Notes: generated from the letters alone by a model not told the origin. 64,000 bases of DNA from Cysteiniphilum marinum (GCF_014857925.1 NZ_JACYVZ010000007.1:1-64000); one strand, 5' to 3'. Shown: positions 48,746 to 59,299, numbered from the stretch's first letter. Program-made: numbers and translations.

Positions 48746-49699
48746 CTAAGGGCGATCATCATCCAAACGTTGTGGCGGCAATAGCGATTCGCGCTTTAAG
48801 CCAAACAATACCGCTAATACACCAGCAACATAAATCGATGAATAGGTACCCACAATCACACCTAAGATAAGGGCTAATGAGAACTCATGCAATGACGGAC
48901 CACCGAAGAAATACAGCACAACTACGACCAATAAAGTTAACCCTGAGGTCATAATCGTACGTGATAAGGTATCATTGACTGAGCGGTTAACCACCTCAAT
49001 CACTGATGCCTTACGCATCTTACGGAAGTTTTCACGCACACGGTCATAAATCACTACCGTATCATTTAATGAATAACCGATCACCGCGAGCACTGCAGCT
49101 AATGTTGTTAAGGTAAACTCTAACTGGAATGCCGCAAAAACACCTAGAATAATAATCGGGTCATGAATAAGCGCAATACCTGCACTTATTGCAAACTTCA
49201 TCTCAAAACGAAAAGCAATATAGCCAACGATACAGATCATCGCTACTAATAACGCCAATAAGCCATTGGTTGCAAGCTCTTTACCCACTTGTGGACCAAT
49301 ATAATTTAAACTGGTGACTTGTGCTTGAGAGCCTAAGCTTTTCTCAATTTTCACTTTAAGCAGTTGTTGCGCTGACTGCCCATCTTGATTAATCACTGCC
49401 TGATTGTTTTCATTTTTTTGAATCGGCAGCTTAATCATCAAGCTATCACTTGAGCCAAAAGTCGTTACTTGCGCAGTAGGGAAGCCATCATCTGCCAATA
49501 CTTTTGCCACCTCTTGGGTTGATGGCGCTTTATCATAATTAACTTGGATCTGATAACCACCGGTGAAATCCAAGCCCATATTTAAGCCGCGAATAACTAA
49601 AAATACAATAGATAAACCAATCAATAGGATCGAAACAATCGCGGTCCATTTACGGATTCCCATAAAGTCGATATTGGTTTTACGTTTAAAAAACTCCAT
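48746..49699 (-). CDS. secF: Protein-export membrane protein SecF
   Basis: 317 aa. With SecD it pulls translocating proteins through SecYEG using the proton motive force. Six membrane helices surround a periplasmic P4-like domain (about 40-135), and the RND-like segments SLNDTVVIYDRVRENFRK and RTIMTSGLTLLVVVVLY are the diagnostic helices. Start MEFFKRKTNIDFMG. It follows secD by 9 bp. Confidence 0.96.
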   Translation of the reverse strand: MEFFKRKTNIDFMGIRKWTAIVSILLIGLSIVFLVIRGLNMGLDFTGGYQIQVNYDKAPSTQEVAKVLADDGFPTAQVTTFGSSDSLMIKLPIQKNENNQAVINQDGQSAQQLLKVKIEKSLGSQAQVTSLNYIGPQVGKELATNGLLALLVAMICIVGYIAFRFEMKFAISAGIALIHDPIIILGVFAAFQLEFTLTTLAAVLAVIGYSLNDTVVIYDRVRENFRKMRKASVIEVVNRSVNDTLSRTIMTSGLTLLVVVVLYFFGGPSLHEFSLALILGVIVGTYSSIYVAGVLAVLFGLKRESLLPPQRLDDDRP

Positions 49700-49708
49700 G
49701 CGACACCC

Positions 49709-51655
49709 CTATATTCCGATTGATAATTTTTTAAGATTGCGACGTGAGCCATACACAAGGTTCGTCATCGCCCGCGAGACAGTTACTGCTGTAAACATTG
49801 ATGTTAAAATACCGATAATCAATGTCACCGCAAAGCCTTTAACGGCACCCGTACCGATCGCAAAGAGGATAATTGCCACAATCAAAGTTGTGACGTTTGA
49901 GTCAACAATCGTACCAAAGGCACGCTCATAACCTGCCGAGATCGCACTTTGCACTGGCATACCATTTCTCAGCTCTTCACGTATCCGCTCAAACACCAAG
50001 ACATTTCCATCAATTGACATCCCTAAGTTCAACACAATACCGGCAATACCTGGCAATGTCAGTGTAGCACCCGGAATAATTGACATGATTGCAACAATTA
50101 ATACTAAGTTTAGGATGAGTGCAACGTTGGCAATCATACCAAACAAGTGATAATAAATTGCCATGAACAATACAACAAGGATTAATGCGACAACAATAGA
50201 TAACATCCCTTGCTCGATATTTTGCTTACCAAGCGTTGGACCAATTTGTTGCTCTTGTGCGATATGTACAGGCACTTGCAATGCACCTGAACGAATCATT
50301 AACGCTAAGTTATTGGCTTCACGTTGATCAAGACCCGTGATTTGGAAATTAGCCCCTAATACGGTTTGAATCGTCGCCGCGTTAACGAGTTTTTCAGTCT
50401 TTTCAATCTTATTGACTTCTTTACCGTCAACCATTTCTTTTTTATAGGTCGTGTTAACCAACATTACACCCATTAGATCACCGACATGCTTGCCTGTGAC
50501 TTCTCTGAAATGCCCTGCAGCGTCCGAGCTTAACTGTACGGCAACGATTGGTTGACCACTTTGATGATCCACGCCAGGAGAGGCATTAACAATCGCACTA
50601 CCACTGACAACTGAATTACCATTTAATTGATAGTAATATGTCTGACCATTGGTAGTTAATGGGTACACTTTAATACCCTGCTCTTCAACTTTCAAACGAT
50701 CGGTGACAGGTGTCACGATATAAAAGCTTGCGGTTGATGTGCCACCTAAGATTTGTTTAGCACGCGCTGCATCTTGCAGACCAGGCAGCTCAATAATCAC
50801 ACGTGAATCACCAGAGGCAGCAACAGAAGCTTCGGCAACACCTAATGCGTTAATACGATTACGCATTACTGTCACTACTTGCGAAATCGCTTCTTGCTTG
50901 ATTTGTGTTAATAATTGCGCATTGAAAGTCACCAACAATGTTTTGTCTTTCAACGCACTATAAACTAACTGATTGTTTTGCGTCTTACTATAGTCTGTTT
51001 TAATAAAAGCAATTGCTTTGTCTAGATCTGCCTTATTGGCAAAAGTTAACGCAACATAACCAATACTGCTATAAGTCGCAGGCACTGGCAATGCTTTTGT
51101 GATTTCAGGTTTTTGCGATGCTTTTAGTTGTGACTCAGGTGTCACACCCAATTTCTTAATGCCTTCTGCTAAACTCTCTAAGGTATTATCCAAGCGTGCA
51201 TTAATCGCAGACTGTGTATCAGCTTCAAGCACCAAATACATCCCACCTCGCAAATCCAAACCTAGATTCATTGGCTCAGCACCTAGTGCTAATAACCAAT
51301 TAGGCGTGTTTCCTGCCATATTGAGTGCAATAATATAGTTACTGCCAATGGTTTTTTGCAAAGCTGTACGTGCTGCAATTTGATCCTGTGCATCTGAGAA
51401 TCTCACTTGAATCACTGTATTTGATTCTTGATGCAATGATTTATACGCGATCTTTTGCTCATTTAATGTGTCTTTAATTTGCGTTACAAGGGCTGAGTTC
51501 ACCGTACCATCTTTGGGAGAGATTTGTAATGACGGCGTTTCACCAAATAAATTGGGCAACGCATAGATAATCGACAAAATCGCAATTACTAGAATAGTAA
51601 TATATTTCCACAAAGGATACTTATTAACCGCAGCTTTTTGTCTGGGATGAAGCAT
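49709..51655 (-). CDS. secD: Protein-export membrane protein SecD
   Basis: 648 aa. Partner of SecF. An N-terminal helix (about 17-35), the P1 periplasmic region with GLDLRGGMYLVLE, the P1 head, then a six-helix membrane domain with GMSIDGNVLVFERIREELR are all present, in normal order. It follows yajC by about 80 bp and precedes secF by 9 bp, the classic yajC-secD-secF operon. Confidence 0.97.
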   Translation of the reverse strand: MLHPRQKAAVNKYPLWKYITILVIAILSIIYALPNLFGETPSLQISPKDGTVNSALVTQIKDTLNEQKIAYKSLHQESNTVIQVRFSDAQDQIAARTALQKTIGSNYIIALNMAGNTPNWLLALGAEPMNLGLDLRGGMYLVLEADTQSAINARLDNTLESLAEGIKKLGVTPESQLKASQKPEITKALPVPATYSSIGYVALTFANKADLDKAIAFIKTDYSKTQNNQLVYSALKDKTLLVTFNAQLLTQIKQEAISQVVTVMRNRINALGVAEASVAASGDSRVIIELPGLQDAARAKQILGGTSTASFYIVTPVTDRLKVEEQGIKVYPLTTNGQTYYYQLNGNSVVSGSAIVNASPGVDHQSGQPIVAVQLSSDAAGHFREVTGKHVGDLMGVMLVNTTYKKEMVDGKEVNKIEKTEKLVNAATIQTVLGANFQITGLDQREANNLALMIRSGALQVPVHIAQEQQIGPTLGKQNIEQGMLSIVVALILVVLFMAIYYHLFGMIANVALILNLVLIVAIMSIIPGATLTLPGIAGIVLNLGMSIDGNVLVFERIREELRNGMPVQSAISAGYERAFGTIVDSNVTTLIVAIILFAIGTGAVKGFAVTLIIGILTSMFTAVTVSRAMTNLVYGSRRNLKKLSIGI

Positions 51656-51735
51656 AATCCTAATACCTTAGTTTGAGTTAGTCATATACTCATTGCAATA
51701 TCATTTACAATGGGCATATAGCAATGTAGTCAAAA

Positions 51736-52092
51736 TTAATTGGTTTTAACAGCACCTTTTGGTAAAACACCAGAAACCGCACTTTTTTGTACTTTAATAA
51801 TAACGTTTTCAGCAATTTCAATTTCAGTATAGTTCTCACCAATCTTAGCGATCTTGCCGATAATGCCGCCATTTGTCATGACTTCATCACCTTTAGCCAA
51901 CTCTGAGATCATCTTGCGTTGTTCTTTATTACGCTTCATTTGTGGACGAATAAGTAAGAAATAAAAAATGGCGAAAAATGCCACCAACATTAGAATTGAG
52001 CTCATTGCTGAGCCTCCAGCTGCTGCACCTTCAGCAAAAGCGTTTGAGCTTAACAACAATAGCGATGATAGTGCTACTAATAACTTATTCAT
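51736..52092 (-). CDS. yajC: Preprotein translocase subunit YajC
   Basis: 118 aa from the ATG at 52092, with AGGAGA 9 bases upstream; the longer frame of 10 more codons is not supported. A signal-anchor MNKLLVALSSLLLLSS, then the membrane helix FFAIFYFLLIRPQMKR followed by basic cytoplasmic sequence KRNKEQRKMISELAKGDEV and the conserved MTNGGIIGKI. It associates with SecDF. First gene of the operon. Confidence 0.93.
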   Translation of the reverse strand: MNKLLVALSSLLLLSSNAFAEGAAAGGSAMSSILMLVAFFAIFYFLLIRPQMKRNKEQRKMISELAKGDEVMTNGGIIGKIAKIGENYTEIEIAENVIIKVQKSAVSGVLPKGAVKTN

Positions 52093-52229
52093 TATTTCTC
52101 TCCTGTTGAGGTATATTATCACACCGAACGTAAAATAATTATCAAACGGTATACTATTTAAAAATCTGGGATAATGTACATGACAGGTGGTATTTTGACA
52201 ACTGTTGTCTGCTGCAAATCCTTATATGA

Positions 52230-52560
52230 ACGATATTTGTATGGAGGATAATTTGTGTTAGGTAATTTGTGTTAGGTAATTTGTTTTGGGTAATTTGTGT
52301 TGGGTGATTCATGTTGGGTGATTCATGAATCGCCCCTACGATCATCCATTATATTAAAGGGTTACAATAACACATACAGGCCAACCCATGTATTGGCGAT
52401 TCATGCATTGCCCATATCGGTTTTATATCAAATGTTTGTGATAACAAATATACGAACAATTGGCATATCGACATGTAGGGACAATTCACGAATTGTCCAA
52501 CACGAATTGCCCAAAACGAATTGCCCTCTTATAAACCCCCCTCTAACGAATCGCCTTTTT
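52230..52560. repeat. Repeat-filled spacer between yajC and acnA
   Basis: Within the 477-bp gap. It has a short tandem series of about 14-bp units (GGTAATTTGTGTTA and variants, about 52260-52320), palindromes around ATTCATGAATCGCCCCTACG (52320-52339) and GGACAATTCACGAATTGTCC (52479-52498), and more AATTCG-type fragments to 52560. There is no coding frame that looks real. The CGCCCCTAC core links it to the element at 21730. Confidence 0.65.
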
Positions 52561-52569
52561 CTAAACAGT

Positions 52570-55260
52570 TTATGACATCATATTTTTCAAAACGGTTTGC
52601 AAAATGCCACCATTTTTCAAATAATCAACATCGACATCAGCATCTAGACGTGCCAACGCTTCAAAGATGGTTTTGTGTCCATTGGTATGCACTGCTTCAA
52701 CGATAACATTCTCACGTGGTCTCACATTATCCAATCCTTTGATATTGAATGTTTCTGTGCCATCTAAGCCAAGAGATTTAGCATTCTGACCATCAACATA
52801 CTGCAAAGGTAACACACCCATACCAACCAAGTTCGAGCGGTGAATACGCTCATAACTCTCAGCAATCACGGCTTTAACACCTAATAGGAAAGTCCCTTTA
52901 GCTGCCCAGTCACGTGATGAACCCGTGCCATATTCTTTGCCTGCCAATACAACTAATGGTGTATTTGATGCTTTATACTTCATCGCCGCATCAAACACAT
53001 ATTCAATTGAACCATCTGGATGATATTTGGTGACACCTCCCTCTGTGCCAGGGGCTAATAAATTGCGAATACGGATATTAGCAAAGGTACCACGCATCAT
53101 CACTTCATGATTACCACGACGTGAACCATACGAGTTAAAGTCTTTTTTCTCAACGCCATGCGCTTTCAAATATTGTCCTGCCGGATACTCCTCTGGGATA
53201 GAGCCCGCAGGAGAGATATGATCTGTTGTTACTGAGTCACCTAGCATCAATAATGTACGTGCGCCAACGATATCTAAAGAGTCTTTGCCAGAATCTGCAA
53301 AGTTCTCAAAGAAATTAGGACATTGAATATACGTTGATTTCTCATCAAACTGATATAGCTCACCCGTAGGCGCTGATAGTTTCTGCCAGTCTTTTGTACC
53401 ATCTAAAACAGTTGCATAGGATTTCTCAAACATCTCAGCATTAATCACTCGAGATTGTAATTCAGCAATATCATGACAACTTGGCCATATGTCTTTCAAA
53501 TAGACATCTTGCCCATGCTGGTCTTTACCAATTGGGTCATTCTCTGGATCAAAATCAACCGTTCCAGCAATTGCATACGCCACGACATGGATAGGAGATG
53601 CTAGGTAATTTGCTTTCACATCAGGGTTAATACGCCCTTCAAAGTTGCGATTTCCTGAGCCAACCGATGCAACGACTAAATCACCTTTGTTGATCGCATC
53701 AATAATTGGTTGATCCAATGGACCTGAATTACCAATACATGTGGTACAACCATATCCAACAACATCAAACTTCAGTTGTTCTAAATACTTTAATAAACCT
53801 GATTTCTCAAGGTATTGCGTCACAACTTGCGAGCCAGGGGCTAATGATGTTTTAACATATGGCTTAACGGTTAAACCTTTTTCAACTGCCTTTTTCGCTA
53901 ATAAGCCAGCACCTAATAAAACGGATGGGTTAGATGTGTTTGTACATGAAGTAATTGCAGCAATTGCGACATCTCCATGCTTTAATTCACAGTCCATACC
54001 TTCAATTTTAACTGCAGTTTTGGTTTGCTCTTCTGTCAGTCCGAAGCCATGCAAACCTGCTTCATGTGTTAAACATTTTTTGAAGCTTGCTTTTAAATCA
54101 TGCATAGGCACACGGTCTTGTGGACGCTTAGGACCTGCTAATGTCGAATCTACTGTTGACATATCAAGCTCAATTACTGCTGTGTACTCGGGCTCTTCTG
54201 CTGGGTTATGACGGAATAAATATTGCTCCTCATAAACTTTCTTCGCTAGATCAACATACTCATCACGATTACTGTTTTTAAAGAAAGCTAAAGTTACATC
54301 ATCTACTGGGAAGAAGCCCATAGTTGCACCATACTCTGGCGCCATGTTGGCAATGGTTGCACGATCTGGAAGGGATAAGTGATTTAAACCCTCACCAAAG
54401 TATTCAACAAACTTACCAACCACCCCATGCTTACGAAGCAGTTCAGTAATTGTTAATACCAAATCAGTGGCTGTAACGCCCTCACGCAATTCACCTGTTA
54501 GTTTGACACCAACAACATCAGGTAACACCATATAATATGGCTGACCAAGCATAACCGCTTCAGCTTCAATACCGCCAACACCCCAGCCCATTACACCAAC
54601 GCCATTAATCATGGTTGTATGTGAATCTGTACCGACAAGTGTATCAGGATAGGCGACTTTCTCGCCATTTTGATCTTTAACCAAAATGCCTTTTGCTAAG
54701 TACTCTAAGTTCACCTGATGAATAATTCCCATACCCGGTGGCACAACAACGAAATCATCAAATGCTTTTTGTCCCCATTTCAATAGTGAATAACGCTCGC
54801 CATTGCGCTCAAATTCTTTAGCGACGTTTTTCTCAAGCGCATCTTTCGTGCCGTAATAATCTACTTGTACCGAATGATCAATAACCATTGCTGTATCAAC
54901 TAATGGATTAATTTTTTGTGGATCGCCTCCTGCATCTTTAATTGCTTGGCGCATAGCAGCCAAATCAACAACCGCGGGGACTCCTGTAAAATCTTGCATT
55001 ACCACACGCGCTGGCATATGTGGAATCTCAGGGCGCACCTGAGCTTTAGCATCCCAGTTAAGCACGTTCTCAACATCAGACACTTTGACTTTGTAGTCAT
55101 CAATATTACGCAATTGGTTCTCAACCAATACACGAATAGAATACGGCAAACGCGTAATATCTTTGCCGGTTTCAGCCGCTAACTTTTGCAAACTATAGGC
55201 GGTATATTGTTGACCTTTAGCGTCAATCAAAACCTTTGTTGAACGTTTTAAATCCGTCAT
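52570..55260 (-). CDS. acnA: Aconitate hydratase A
   Basis: 896 aa, the normal length. It interconverts citrate and isocitrate in the TCA cycle. The 4Fe-4S cysteines are in SCTNTSNPS (about 438) and [13 protein letters not shown] (about 504 and 507). The swivel domain has [14 protein letters not shown] and the active-site [14 protein letters not shown], and [20 protein letters not shown]. It reads away from mazE, with a 201-bp spacer. Apo-aconitase in many bacteria binds mRNA; nothing here shows it. Confidence 0.97.
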   Translation of the reverse strand: MTDLKRSTKVLIDAKGQQYTAYSLQKLAAETGKDITRLPYSIRVLVENQLRNIDDYKVKVSDVENVLNWDAKAQVRPEIPHMPARVVMQDFTGVPAVVDLAAMRQAIKDAGGDPQKINPLVDTAMVIDHSVQVDYYGTKDALEKNVAKEFERNGERYSLLKWGQKAFDDFVVVPPGMGIIHQVNLEYLAKGILVKDQNGEKVAYPDTLVGTDSHTTMINGVGVMGWGVGGIEAEAVMLGQPYYMVLPDVVGVKLTGELREGVTATDLVLTITELLRKHGVVGKFVEYFGEGLNHLSLPDRATIANMAPEYGATMGFFPVDDVTLAFFKNSNRDEYVDLAKKVYEEQYLFRHNPAEEPEYTAVIELDMSTVDSTLAGPKRPQDRVPMHDLKASFKKCLTHEAGLHGFGLTEEQTKTAVKIEGMDCELKHGDVAIAAITSCTNTSNPSVLLGAGLLAKKAVEKGLTVKPYVKTSLAPGSQVVTQYLEKSGLLKYLEQLKFDVVGYGCTTCIGNSGPLDQPIIDAINKGDLVVASVGSGNRNFEGRINPDVKANYLASPIHVVAYAIAGTVDFDPENDPIGKDQHGQDVYLKDIWPSCHDIAELQSRVINAEMFEKSYATVLDGTKDWQKLSAPTGELYQFDEKSTYIQCPNFFENFADSGKDSLDIVGARTLLMLGDSVTTDHISPAGSIPEEYPAGQYLKAHGVEKKDFNSYGSRRGNHEVMMRGTFANIRIRNLLAPGTEGGVTKYHPDGSIEYVFDAAMKYKASNTPLVVLAGKEYGTGSSRDWAAKGTFLLGVKAVIAESYERIHRSNLVGMGVLPLQYVDGQNAKSLGLDGTETFNIKGLDNVRPRENVIVEAVHTNGHKTIFEALARLDADVDVDYLKNGGILQTVLKNMMS

Positions 55261-55420
55261 GAGGATAGCTCCTTCTTTACTGTTTTTTCTGTCTATTGAG
55301 GCTTATTTCGGCGCTCATATTAGCCCAATTAGCTGCTTTTGTACAGCGTGATGCAAGCTCCATGACAATAATCATCCATGCTTAATAAAGAAGATTAATG
55401 ACTACATTTTTCATCTTCTC

Positions 55421-55440
55421 ATGTTATACTTTTATATAAC
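55421..55440 (+). promoter_or_regulatory. Inverted repeat over the -10 box of the mazEF operon
   Basis: GTTATA (55423-55428) and TATAAC (55435-55440) are perfect inverted arms 6 bp apart, and the left arm overlaps a good -10 box, TATACT (55425-55430). This is where MazE- or MazEF-type autorepressors bind. It lies about 22 bp before the mazE start, which is preceded by AGGAGC. Confidence 0.5.
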
Positions 55441-55461
55441 GCAAAAACTAGGAGCATATAA

Positions 55462-55716
55462 ATGTCATCACTATCACTCAGACAATCAGGCGGGGCTAAT
55501 ATCGTAAGCATTCCCAAAAAGATACTTCAAATACTCAACCTTCATACCGGAGATAAGTTAGATATTCATATTGAAGATAGTAAAATAATTTTAACGCCAA
55601 GAATAGAAGAATTAAGCTTAGAACAAATGCTTGCTGATAGTCCAAAATCAAGTTTTAAACTTTTAGATGAAGATAGCGAGTGGATGCACGACAAACCTAA
55701 AGGAAAAGAGCTTTGA
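55462..55716 (+). CDS. mazE: MazE-type antitoxin
   Basis: 84 aa. SpoVT/AbrB-fold antitoxin: GGANIVSIPKKILQILNLHTGDKLDI is the swapped-hairpin DNA-binding part, and the acidic flexible C-terminus (about 50-84, DEDSEWMHDKPKG) should wrap the toxin. It neutralises the toxin and represses the operon. The start has an AGGAGC ribosome binding site. It overlaps the toxin by 4 bp. PemI would be an equally good name. Confidence 0.85.
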   Translation: MSSLSLRQSGGANIVSIPKKILQILNLHTGDKLDIHIEDSKIILTPRIEELSLEQMLADSPKSSFKLLDEDSEWMHDKPKGKEL

Positions 55717-56048
55717 AAAAATATATTCCAAATCAAGGCGACATTATCTGGCTTGACTTTGATCCAAGCGCTGGGCGCGAAATAATAAAGCGTAGACCAG
55801 CTCTAGTGCTTACAAAAGCCGTTTTCAATGAACATACTGGGTTTGCCTTTGTTGCCCCAATAACAAGTACTCAACGTGAAAATAAATTTGAAGTTATACT
55901 CCCTAATAAGTGCAAAACCAAAGGTAGTGTAATAACCTTTCAAATACGATCAATGGACTTCAACTCACGAAATGCAGAGAAGATAGAATCATGCCCCAAA
56001 GCTCACCTTGAACAAGTTTTAAAAATATCAAAAGTCATTTTGTCATAA
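55713..56048 (+). CDS. mazF: MazF-type mRNA interferase toxin
   Basis: 111 aa. PemK/MazF family. GDIIWLDFDPSAGREIIKRRP contains the family core (GD-x-hydrophobic-x-D-PxxGxEpxxxRP), with LVLTKAVFNE and FVAPITSTQRE next, and the C-terminal EQVLKISKVIL helix. It is a sequence-specific RNA endonuclease. It starts with TTG overlapping the antitoxin stop (TTGA), an arrangement that holds toxin below antitoxin. No frame damage, so it should be active. Confidence 0.86.
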   Translation: MKKYIPNQGDIIWLDFDPSAGREIIKRRPALVLTKAVFNEHTGFAFVAPITSTQRENKFEVILPNKCKTKGSVITFQIRSMDFNSRNAEKIESCPKAHLEQVLKISKVILS

Positions 56049-56139
56049 CACATCCATCAGATGCCCCACAAATATATAAATTCAGCTATATTTGAATCTA
56101 TATCAAATATCGTAGCGACTGATTTAGGTGATAAATATC

Positions 56140-57132
56140 ATGCAAACAACCAATACGCAATACCATAAACTACTTAAGAAAGTAATAAAGCCTGAGTATC
56201 TTGTATCATTTCTCACAATTATCATGTTGTTTCGCCTTAGCCAGCACCTAGCAGAGCAAAAAGACAAAACAGCTGCACTTGATCTTGCCGAGTACTATTA
56301 CATCTACGCAAGTATTACCTTGGCGATTTTAAGCTTATTTCTTATCTTTGTGATTGCTTACTATATTTACTTCAAAATCACACGATTTATCCGTGAAACA
56401 CGTAAGGTGATTTTAGGTTATAGCGATTATGAGACAACGCTCAAACAAGGCTATTTCTTCAAACAGCATCTTAAGTTAAACCAATTGGTCAAGGATGTAT
56501 TAAGGCGTCAAAAAAGTGATATGCTAACGATGCTGCATGACTTACGAACACCTTACACACGACTATCATTTAAACTTGAGCTTGATTACAACGCTGCTTA
56601 TAACGCTGTCAAAGAAGATATCAACGAGATAAAAGTGATCACAGGACATTCCTTAGCAAAGCTTAAAGAAAATCAACTACTCACTGAGCAAAAAGAACCG
56701 ATTGAAATAAGATGCTTTATCGAACAATTATTTATAGATTATAAGCGCATGCTTATACAAGATAACAAAGAGCTTACTCTAAACTTAGCACTTAATATCA
56801 ATCAAAAAATCTATGTCATGATCAAGCCTTTTAAGCTAAAGCGCGTGCTATATAACCTGCTAAACAATGCCATTGAGTATGCTAATACCAATATTCACTT
56901 ATCGGTTGAGATCACTGAGCAACACGTTCGTATTACCATAGCAGATGATGGCGTCATACAGCAAAATCTAGATTTAAATGCGATGAAGCAGCTTTTTTGG
57001 CATCATTCAAAAAATGGTCATGGTATCGGACTCTATTCAGTAGCCAAAATATTGGCTGAGCATCAAAGTGAACTTCAATTTGCAAAAACTCATCATGGCA
57101 AAAGCTTTTATTTTGAGCTTAAACCCATTTGA
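56140..57132 (+). CDS. Sensor histidine kinase of a two-component system
   Basis: 330 aa from the ATG at 56140 (AGGTGA 9 bases upstream; the frame opens 4 codons earlier with GTG). Two membrane helices at about 22-36 and about 52-80 with a short loop, so a large periplasmic sensor is missing and it may sense the membrane or a partner. H133 in LHDLRTPYTR is the phospho-acceptor; LYNLLNNAIEYA is the N box and HGIGLYSVAKIL the G2 box, while the G1 box is short (DDGV). The response regulator lies 58 bp downstream. Differs from the orphan kinase at 1.3-2.6 kb. Confidence 0.85.
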   Translation: MQTTNTQYHKLLKKVIKPEYLVSFLTIIMLFRLSQHLAEQKDKTAALDLAEYYYIYASITLAILSLFLIFVIAYYIYFKITRFIRETRKVILGYSDYETTLKQGYFFKQHLKLNQLVKDVLRRQKSDMLTMLHDLRTPYTRLSFKLELDYNAAYNAVKEDINEIKVITGHSLAKLKENQLLTEQKEPIEIRCFIEQLFIDYKRMLIQDNKELTLNLALNINQKIYVMIKPFKLKRVLYNLLNNAIEYANTNIHLSVEITEQHVRITIADDGVIQQNLDLNAMKQLFWHHSKNGHGIGLYSVAKILAEHQSELQFAKTHHGKSFYFELKPI

Positions 57133-57190
57133 AATATCTTCCAAACTCCACTATAACTTAGAACATTGCAATAACATGGATTAATCACAG

Positions 57191-57871
57191 ATGGAACGTA
57201 TTTTAATTGTTGAAGACGACGACTCACTGGCGCAAATGATTGCACGCTATCTTGAGCGGATGAATTATGAAGTCGTCATAAAATCAGGCTCCATTGACGC
57301 ATTAGCTGCCGTTGAGGAAACGCCCTTTGATTGTCTGTTACTTGATATTAATCTGGGTAGCGACAATGGCATTCAACTTTGCCAAAAAATACGCCAAGTC
57401 TATGATATGCCAATTATTATGGTTTCAGCGATTAGCGATACCACGCAAAAGTCTTACTCATTAAACATTGGCGCAGATGATTATGTCACAAAGCCCTTTT
57501 CACTAGAGGAACTTGAAGCGCGCATTAGTGCAAATATTCGCCGTTACAATCAGATGCACAAGGTAGATCAAGCACCCGAAGCATCAAGTGCATATGACTT
57601 AGAAGACTGGTGTTTTTATCCTCAGCAATATTTACTTGAACATAAAAGCGGTGAAAAGGTTTATATTAAAAAGGTCAAAACGCAAATACTATTAATGCTC
57701 TTGCAACACAGTGGTGTTGTTGAGAAGAAGCTTATTCATAAGAAATGTTATGACGAACCTTTTGATAGTTTTGATCGACGTATCGACGTACATATTTCGC
57801 AACTAAGAAAAATTCTTGGCAAAGAGATGATTGAAACCGTTCATTCAATTGGTTTTGCGCTAAATCACTAG
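57191..57871 (+). CDS. OmpR-family response regulator
   Basis: 226 aa. Receiver domain with the acidic pocket EDDD, phospho-acceptor D52 in LLLDINLGSDNG, and K101 in YVTKPFSLEE. The C-terminal winged helix (about 130-224) ends with FDRRIDVHISQLRKILG and VHSIGFAL, the recognition helix and wing. It would bind promoter DNA after phosphorylation by the kinase encoded just before it. The receiver and effector domains are full length. It is followed by a membrane protein gene after 9 bp. Confidence 0.92.
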   Translation: MERILIVEDDDSLAQMIARYLERMNYEVVIKSGSIDALAAVEETPFDCLLLDINLGSDNGIQLCQKIRQVYDMPIIMVSAISDTTQKSYSLNIGADDYVTKPFSLEELEARISANIRRYNQMHKVDQAPEASSAYDLEDWCFYPQQYLLEHKSGEKVYIKKVKTQILLMLLQHSGVVEKKLIHKKCYDEPFDSFDRRIDVHISQLRKILGKEMIETVHSIGFALNH

Positions 57872-57880
57872 GATATTAGG

Positions 57881-58828
57881 ATGAAGGATAGACAATTTTT
57901 TCACCGTTATTTCTTAATCTACCTACTTTTAATTGCCGTTTATTTTATCAACCTGAGCCTTATTGATGATAAATATGCGATCACCTTACAACTAGATGAT
58001 TTTTTTAATCGCACTGAAGGCATTTTATTTGCGCTGCCGTGGATCATTCTTCTGCCTAGCACTTATGGGTTTATGCGCCAAAATACCCAAATGATGCAAA
58101 ACATTATGCTTTTTGCAGGTCTTATTTCAATGCTATTTTACGCTGTTGTTTATGATCACTACCCACATCATAGTGTTTTATATCTTGCCATGCTATTTAA
58201 TGGAGGATTGGTTTTTGCTTTGCCACTTGCGATGATTAATACACTTCAGCGCACAGCTTATGCGCTATTTTTTGTTGTTTATTTCGTTGTCTGTGATTTC
58301 TTATTTTTATATATCGATATGTATATTTTTATCTTATATATAGCTGTTCCTGCCTTAATTCTTGTTCTCATAGCCAACCTACTTTCTAGCAAGTGGCAAC
58401 ATAAAAAGTGTCGACCAATCACTGTGATGGCTTATTTGCTTTTAGCCGATCGTAAGGCATCAGTCACTTTTCTAAGCCATACAGCAATCCTAATCATTAT
58501 TACCTTGCTTTCAGTATGTGTCACAACCTTATCACCACTAGAATGGGTACAAGCCATAAGTTATCTAATTGGCTGCGTAATTATGTATTTGGTGGTTTAT
58601 CGCAAACTTTCGATTAAGCCCCATTTGATACTGCTTATAACACTACTAATCAGTGCTTACTATGAATATTTTTTTATCGCATCCGTTGTGGCTTACTTGA
58701 TGCTGACAATTGATTTGTCCAGACATATTGGCAAGCGTGATATCCTGATCTTTACAAGCTTTATTTTTTATCTGGTTGTTATCTATAATACATTACTTGC
58801 TAATGTGCTTTTAGCACTTCTCACCTAA
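57881..58828 (+). CDS. Polytopic membrane protein of unknown function
   Basis: 315 aa, about 8-9 transmembrane helices, with one longer loop at about 175-195 (SSKWQHKKCRPI). No motif I know is present. It is the third gene of the kinase-regulator unit, 9 bp after the regulator stop, with a start preceded by TAGGA. It may be a target of, or partner in, that signalling system. It ends one base before the convergent small secreted-protein gene ends. Confidence 0.55.
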   Translation: MKDRQFFHRYFLIYLLLIAVYFINLSLIDDKYAITLQLDDFFNRTEGILFALPWIILLPSTYGFMRQNTQMMQNIMLFAGLISMLFYAVVYDHYPHHSVLYLAMLFNGGLVFALPLAMINTLQRTAYALFFVVYFVVCDFLFLYIDMYIFILYIAVPALILVLIANLLSSKWQHKKCRPITVMAYLLLADRKASVTFLSHTAILIIITLLSVCVTTLSPLEWVQAISYLIGCVIMYLVVYRKLSIKPHLILLITLLISAYYEYFFIASVVAYLMLTIDLSRHIGKRDILIFTSFIFYLVVIYNTLLANVLLALLT

Positions 58829-59299
58829 CTATTCACTAACAACAGAGCACTTATAATAGTTATCATAAGGTTGACGTTTACTTACATTTGTCAGCTTAAC
58901 GACATAATGCTTTTTATTCTGCAATTGCAAAGCTAATGGAGCAGATGAATTGATACCTTGACAAAGATAATAGCTATAGCCATTACTCACTCCAACATAC
59001 ACATAATCTCCTTCATAATCATGTGCATATTGCCCAAAAGGCATCTGTCTAGTAAAGCTTTTAGCATTCTTATCAACAATAGCACTGAAACTATCTTTAC
59101 GCATAGCTGTCCAACTATCGCTATCAGGCTTGATAATTTGATTTGGAAATATTGCAATATTAGGTAGACTTTCTGATGGCTGTTGCTCATCTGTCACTAC
59201 AGTGATGTTAATATCATACTTACTTGATGGGAATGGAAAGTTATCCATCGCCCACGCACCCTGACATAAGCATATTAATATAAGACTAAATAATCGCAT
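58829..59299 (-). CDS. Small secreted protein, paralogue A
   Basis: 156 aa with a signal peptide (cleavage near residue 17, after QGAWA). Shares YAHDYEGDYVYVGVSNGYSY with its neighbour's YAHDYQGDNVYIGFPDGHGG, and both have paired cysteines in the last third. Family unknown; it resembles a small beta-rich exported domain. It lies 30 bp after the neighbour's stop, on the same strand, so the pair is a tandem duplication. The chitinase operon follows the same strand upstream. Confidence 0.65.
   Translation of the reverse strand: MRLFSLILICLCQGAWAMDNFPFPSSKYDINITVVTDEQQPSESLPNIAIFPNQIIKPDSDSWTAMRKDSFSAIVDKNAKSFTRQMPFGQYAHDYEGDYVYVGVSNGYSYYLCQGINSSAPLALQLQNKKHYVVKLTNVSKRQPYDNYYKCSVVSE

Noticed and set aside
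52230-52560. CRISPR array
   Set aside because: The repeat units are short, variable and directly adjacent, with no spacers of constant length and no cas genes near.
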